55,415 nt of DNA, taken from a virus. Below are positions 52,072 to 55,415 of this stretch, piece after piece. Positions within the stretch are counted from its first letter, which is position 1. The number at the start of each line of letters is the position of its first letter. The notes beneath the pieces are model-generated. The model worked only from the letters and a program-made list of their open reading frames with translations. It made no database searches and was not told the origin of the DNA. The translations under genes were made by a program, and so were the position numbers. Location: IMG/VR virus record IMGVR_UViG_3300027816_003347, positions 1 to 55,415 of that record. One strand, 5' to 3'.

Positions 52072-52883
52072 TGAAGAACTTGAAGAATTGGGTTAGAGAA
52101 AATCTAAAAGGAATTATTGCTACGTCATTTACAATTCCTATTTTATTAGTTGCCTTTGTTTCCATTAGTCACGTAACAACTTTTTATGGTTTAACTAACC
52201 CTTTTTCTTGGGCAATTTATTTGTCCGTAGCAATTGAAATTGCCGCTCTTGGAGCACTTGCTGGTATTTCAGCGAACATGGGTAGATTTGTCTATGTTCC
52301 ATTTTTGATTGTAACTTTTATTCAGTTTGTTGGTAACGTATTTTTTGCTTATTCATTTATTAATCAGACAAGTGATTTATTTAAACAATGGGTCGAATTA
52401 TCGGGTCCGTTACTCGAAACATTTGGAGTTGACATTACAGACATGTTAGCACAAAAAAGATGGTTAGCTTTAATTTCAGGTGGAATGTTACCATTAATAT
52501 CCTTAACATTTGCACACATGTTGGTTAAGTATTCTGAACAAACAAAAATTGAAACTATACCAATGGTCGAAGTTACCGATGAAATTATTGATGAGATATC
52601 TAAAGAAGCTGGTAAAAAAGAAAAAGAAATTGTTGAAAAATATCAACCATACATACCAACTCAAGATGATTTGAATAAATTACAAGAGTTATTCGAAAAA
52701 AAATACAATCAAAAGACTGAAATTAATGAACCAGTAACTGATACTGTAAATGATACTGTAAATGATACTGTAAATGAAGTTATACCTCCTACACCTACAC
52801 CATCAGAACAATTATACTTTGTAGATGACGAACCTGTTATTGAACCACAAATAAACAGATTAGTTTATACGAAGAATGACTGA
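52071..52883 (+). CDS. Four-helix membrane protein with Pro-rich cytoplasmic tail
   Basis: A 270-residue protein with four likely membrane helices at about residues 14-38, 43-67, 75-97 and 139-160. A charged tail follows, containing a 12-base tandem repeat region (TVNDTVNDTVNEV) and PPTPTPSEQ. The position directly before the amidase suggests a holin or other lysis-linked membrane protein, but it is larger than normal holins. A host-membrane remodelling or superinfection role is also possible. It overlaps the endolysin gene by 8 bases. Confidence 0.65.
   Translation: MKNLKNWVRENLKGIIATSFTIPILLVAFVSISHVTTFYGLTNPFSWAIYLSVAIEIAALGALAGISANMGRFVYVPFLIVTFIQFVGNVFFAYSFINQTSDLFKQWVELSGPLLETFGVDITDMLAQKRWLALISGGMLPLISLTFAHMLVKYSEQTKIETIPMVEVTDEIIDEISKEAGKKEKEIVEKYQPYIPTQDDLNKLQELFEKKYNQKTEINEPVTDTVNDTVNDTVNEVIPPTPTPSEQLYFVDDEPVIEPQINRLVYTKND
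52740..52775 (+). repeat. Three 12-base tandem repeats
   Basis: The unit GATACTGTAAAT occurs three times without interruption, encoding Asp-Thr-Val-Asn. It lies in the tail of the membrane protein, where copy number may vary without disturbing the frame. Confidence 0.9.
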
Positions 52884-53436
52884 ATCAAAAAAGAAAAAAT
52901 TAATAATTTTAAGCCACACATCAAGGGTGGGAAAAGATTATTTAACGTCACTAGATTTTAGAAATAATGGGAAGTATGACCGACTTCCCAATTATGTTAT
53001 ATTAAAGGATGGTTCAGTTGTTGAGACATTATCACCTGAAAAATCCTCAGAGTTTTTAGAAGATAAAAAACTTGGTGATAAATCAATTGTTATTTGTTTA
53101 GAAAACTTAGGTTGGGTAAATAAAAATTTACTATCAACAACTTATTCAAATTGGTTGGGAAACAAAGTTACAGATGTTCATGAAAGAAAATGGAGAAACA
53201 AATATTTTTGGGACAAATACAGTGAAGAACAATTACAAAGTTTGGTTAAATTGTGTACTACATTATGTGAAGAATTCAAAATACCAAAAAAATTTATAGG
53301 TCATAATACCAAATTAAACGGGGTTGAAAAATTCAACGGAATAATTAATAGAAGTAATTTGTCAGAAGATTACACAGATTTGTCGCCAGCTTTCAACTTC
53401 GTATATTTATTAGAAAACTTTAATGATGAACAATAA
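52876..53436 (+). CDS. N-acetylmuramoyl-L-alanine amidase (endolysin, Amidase_2 fold)
   Basis: A 186-residue protein of the amidase_2/AmpD/PGRP fold. Candidate zinc ligands are H14 (IILSHTS), H143 (FIGHNTK) and D168 (TDLSPAF), matching the His-His-Asp set of AmpD-type enzymes. NYVILKDGSVVE (about 39-50) and IVICLENLGW with E76 fit the core strands. EEQLQSLVKLCTTLCEEFKI is the long conserved helix. Divergence from the canonical DPGP motif makes activity likely but not certain. There is no signal peptide, so a holin or membrane protein would be needed for export; the four-helix protein upstream is the natural candidate. Confidence 0.75.
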   Translation: MTESKKKKLIILSHTSRVGKDYLTSLDFRNNGKYDRLPNYVILKDGSVVETLSPEKSSEFLEDKKLGDKSIVICLENLGWVNKNLLSTTYSNWLGNKVTDVHERKWRNKYFWDKYSEEQLQSLVKLCTTLCEEFKIPKKFIGHNTKLNGVEKFNGIINRSNLSEDYTDLSPAFNFVYLLENFNDEQ

Positions 53437-53953
53437 TCAATACGACGAAATTAAAGACCTTTTGAAAAGGTCAAGATTACTAACAGAACAACCAATAGGT
53501 GCACCAAATATCGGTGCTGATATTGAAGAAAAAATTGACCAAGATGAACAAAAAACACCAAAAGACCAATACAAAAAGTATAGAGTTTCAGGTGGTATCT
53601 TAGTTATTCATGGTACAAACGCTACTGAAACATCAATCACTACTGATGATAAAACAACATTCCAAGAGACAATGGACGAATTTGTTTCTGAAGTATCTGA
53701 TTTGACAGATTTTGGTCCTTTAAACTTGTATAAAAATTCTGTAGAATGGAGTGGTAAAATTATTGACCACGATATTGAATTTTTTATGACAATTGGTGAA
53801 CAAAATGGTGTATATATTAATGGTAACCAATTAAAACTCGACGAGAAGTTTATGGATACTATTAGTAAACTAACAGGATATTATGAGAAGTTCAAATCTA
53901 AATGGGCTAAGGTAATTGCCGGAAGAAAGAAAACATCAGTAAAGGAAAATTAA
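53423..53953 (+). CDS. Hypothetical protein
   Basis: A 176-residue acidic soluble protein. It starts MMNNNQYDEIKDLLKRSRLL, a pattern (short helix with LLTEQ) common at the N-terminus of T4-type phage structural proteins. The middle (YRVSGGILVIHGTNATETSI) is beta-rich and the end (KWAKVIAGRKK) basic. No family is recognised. It overlaps the amidase gene by 14 bases. Confidence 0.65.
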   Translation: MMNNNQYDEIKDLLKRSRLLTEQPIGAPNIGADIEEKIDQDEQKTPKDQYKKYRVSGGILVIHGTNATETSITTDDKTTFQETMDEFVSEVSDLTDFGPLNLYKNSVEWSGKIIDHDIEFFMTIGEQNGVYINGNQLKLDEKFMDTISKLTGYYEKFKSKWAKVIAGRKKTSVKEN

Positions 53954-53954
53954 T

Positions 53955-54299
53955 ATGAAAAGAACAATTATTGAAATTGTTGTGGTATTGTTATTCATTG
54001 GTTATATCATTATGACCCAACCTAAACCTGTTAATTTATCTAAAGTCAATGATTTGGAAAAACAATGTGATTCATTAAATCTTCTGATTGGAAAAAATAA
54101 ATTAATGGTTGATAGTATTGCAGAAGAGACTAAAAAACTTCACGACAAAAATTTACAACTTAATAATAAACTTGGTGATTTAAACCAAAAAACAAAAAAA
54201 TTAAAAGAACAACATGAAAAAGATATTGCTCATCTTAACAGTCTTTCTGACAATGATGTCGCCGATTTATTCGCAAAAGAGTTCGCCGAACTTAAGTAA
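53955..54299 (+). CDS. Inner-membrane spanin-like protein
   Basis: A 114-residue protein with one N-terminal membrane anchor (IIEIVVVLLFIGYIIM, about residues 4-19) and a long periplasmic coiled coil (LEKQCDSLNLLIGKNKLMVD, then LNNKLGDLNQKTKKLKEQHE). This is the layout of i-spanins (Rz-like). Its 3' end overlaps the next gene by 86 bases in another frame, as Rz/Rz1 genes often do. No sequence identity is claimed; the call rests on topology and context. Confidence 0.68.
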   Translation: MKRTIIEIVVVLLFIGYIIMTQPKPVNLSKVNDLEKQCDSLNLLIGKNKLMVDSIAEETKKLHDKNLQLNNKLGDLNQKTKKLKEQHEKDIAHLNSLSDNDVADLFAKEFAELK

Positions 54300-54624
54300 A
54301 GATAGTTGTATAGTTCCTGTATCAACATTGAGAAATGCTTTATTGGTACTACAACAAAGAAATAATTGTTATGAAGAAATAAAAATTGTTAGAGATTCAG
54401 TTTCAATTATGAGTCAACAATTAGTATTGAAAGATTCAATCATTAGTAACAACAACGAAACAATAAACCTTTATATTGACAGTGAAAAAAAATATATTGA
54501 AACTGTTAAATTAAAAGAATCAATTGCTGAAGAATACAAACGAGCGTACATTAAACAAAGAAACCTTAAGTGGGGTGGAATTGCTATTGGTACAATAGGT
54601 GTTATTTTTGCAGTCATTAAATAA
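54214..54624 (+). CDS. Secreted partner of the spanin-like pair
   Basis: A 136-residue protein with a Sec-type signal peptide (KKILLILTVFLTMMSPIYS, then QKSS), a periplasmic coiled coil with repeated Ser-Ile-Ile and Lys-Glu pairs, and a C-terminal membrane segment (WGGIAIGTIGVIFAVIK). It starts inside the previous gene. Classical o-spanins are lipoproteins, and there is no lipobox cysteine here, so this would be a variant in which a C-terminal helix inserts into a membrane. A unimolecular or reversed topology cannot be excluded. Confidence 0.62.
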   Translation: MKKILLILTVFLTMMSPIYSQKSSPNLSKDSCIVPVSTLRNALLVLQQRNNCYEEIKIVRDSVSIMSQQLVLKDSIISNNNETINLYIDSEKKYIETVKLKESIAEEYKRAYIKQRNLKWGGIAIGTIGVIFAVIK

Positions 54625-54631
54625 GTTTAAT

Positions 54632-55312
54632 ATGAATATTGTAACAAAACAATTTCAAGATAGTTTACAAAAGGTAGGTGCACAATTAACATCACCTGAA
54701 GCTAAAAAACAAGTTAGGGACTTGTATAGTAAAATTGAGACTAAAGAGACTACAAGTACTGGTGGTGGGGGTTATGAAGGACCATTATCGGGACCTAAAA
54801 TGTCTATGTGGGCTGATGAGGCACCAAAGAAAATTCAAGCAAAAGGTGGACCTGTTGAAGAAGAAAAAGAATTAGACGAAAAATGGTCTGAAAAGTATAA
54901 AAAAAGTATTAATTGTAATAACCCAAAAGGATTCAGTCAAAAAGCTCATTGTCAAGGTAAAAAGAAACATATGAAAGAAGAAGACACCGAAATTGAAAAA
55001 GGTGAATTCAAAGAAGCAACTGGTTCGGCGTCATCAGGTTCATATGTTGGTGCTTCTTTTTTAGCTAAAAACAGTAAGAATTGGAGAGGTGGTGCAAAAC
55101 CATTATACAAAGGTGGAAAATTTGTTAGGGTTAAAAAGAAATGTAAGAATTTCCCATATTGTAATCAGGGTGATATTAAAGCTTTGAAAATGTGGGAAGA
55201 CAATAATTTAACGGAAGCAATTAAAAACGTTGCAAAAAATAAAAATATTCATGAAAATATTGTAAGAGCAATACTTTTACACGAGATTGAAGAAACTATT
55301 TTCAAGGATTAA
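54632..55312 (+). CDS. T4-like phage virion-associated protein with Cys motif
   Basis: A 226-residue protein. The ATG at 54632 (MNIVTKQFQDSLQKVGAQL) is preferred to the ORF start at 54599, which lies in the preceding gene. The motif SINCNNPKGFSQKAHCQGKK (about residues 89-108) recurs in proteins of T4-like phages of marine and freshwater bacteria, sometimes within head or prohead proteins. A second conserved part is KKCKNFPYCNQGDIKALKMW (about 170-189), with further cysteines. The function is not established. The acidic middle and Gly-rich parts suggest a structural or scaffold-linked role. Confidence 0.7.
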   Translation: MNIVTKQFQDSLQKVGAQLTSPEAKKQVRDLYSKIETKETTSTGGGGYEGPLSGPKMSMWADEAPKKIQAKGGPVEEEKELDEKWSEKYKKSINCNNPKGFSQKAHCQGKKKHMKEEDTEIEKGEFKEATGSASSGSYVGASFLAKNSKNWRGGAKPLYKGGKFVRVKKKCKNFPYCNQGDIKALKMWEDNNLTEAIKNVAKNKNIHENIVRAILLHEIEETIFKD

Positions 55313-55337
55313 ACTATTTATATAGAAATAAATTAAC

Positions 55338-55415
55338 ATGGAAAACAAAATTTTAAATTTACTTAAGAAGATTATCAAGGAAGATGAAGATACTTTCATT
55401 GATATTACTGATATG
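55338..55415 (+). CDS. 3'-truncated small protein gene
   Basis: The ATG at 55338 opens a frame (MENKILNLLKKIIKEDED, then TFIDITDM) that runs off the window end after 26 codons. A TATTTAT element at 55315-55321 precedes it by 16 bases. It looks like the helical N-terminus of a phage protein of the same style as 53423; nothing more can be said. Confidence 0.55.
   Translation, partial: MENKILNLLKKIIKEDEDTFIDITDM

Noticed and set aside
52071-52883. Firm holin call
   Set aside because: Size and the long charged tail are unlike typical holins; only position supports it.

Overview
The window is part of a large, AT-rich, strictly lytic-looking dsDNA phage genome that most likely infects a member of the Bacteroidota (Flavobacteriia-like). 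Evidence for the host: promoters of the Bacteroidota type (TTTG, 19-20 nt, TATCTTTG), start codons without Shine-Dalgarno sequences, a phage-encoded short RpoD-type sigma factor of Bacteroidota character, SprB-like repeats in a virion protein, and a small C-terminal motif (50418-50975) typical of Bacteroidota rhomboid tails. The phage character comes from tail-fibre, lysis and T4-like recombination genes packed head to tail with 1-17 bp overlaps. The standard code is used. I saw no tRNA, integrase or CRISPR array.

Layout. (1) 1-3531, plus strand: the end of a collagen-like tail fibre with an S74 self-cleaving chaperone, then two small putative virion proteins. (2) 3581-4180, plus: a prolyl-4-hydroxylase-like 2OG-Fe(II) oxygenase. 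(3) 4171-20692, minus: one 16-gene operon for making and decorating glycans. In transcription order it runs HldD-like heptose epimerase, FkbM methyltransferase, GT9 heptosyltransferase, TibC-type protein heptosyltransferase, a stand-alone accessory domain, NodU-type carbamoyltransferase, GT4-FkbM fusion, FkbM, compact DegT-like protein, PglD-like acyltransferase, two GT-A transferases, a methyltransferase, an SGNH protein, a GT4-TibC fusion and a DUF6165-like protein. (4) 20754-27504, plus: three paralogous 709-723 aa lectin-domain proteins with a near-identical N-terminus (putative receptor-binding proteins). (5) 27775-34912, plus: a second glycosyltransferase operon with a GT60 (hydroxyproline GlcNAc-transferase-like) enzyme, two fucosyltransferase-like enzymes and four further transferases. 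(6) 34944-41965, plus: a Thr-Pro-rich mucin-like virion protein, a small protein, an SprB-repeat protein and a large virion protein. (7) 41974-42192: a candidate structured non-coding RNA with its own promoter and terminator. (8) 42215-49893: DNA metabolism (RuvC-like nuclease, DnaG-like primase, PD-(D/E)XK nuclease, SbcD/gp47 and SbcC/gp46). (9) 49937-55415: small genes, sigma factor, membrane proteins, amidase endolysin, spanin-like overlapping pair, and a virion-type protein.

How the parts may work together (inference). Two large glycosylation operons lie between and beside the fibre/adhesin genes. One contains the donor-side heptose epimerase plus two transferases with the cysteine signature of TibC/Aah protein O-heptosyltransferases. 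The other, together with the hydroxylase at 3581, has the enzyme classes of the eukaryotic Skp1 pathway (prolyl hydroxylase, GT60 GlcNAc-transferase, fucosyltransferases). The neighbouring virion proteins are extremely rich in Ser/Thr (collagen-like Gly-Thr-Ser) or Thr-Pro (mucin-like), so they are plausible acceptors. The best hypothesis for an undescribed system here is phage-encoded protein glycosylation of its own fibres. Transcription seems to use a recurrent TATTTAT element 4-8 nt before start codons on both strands, implying very short or absent leaders.
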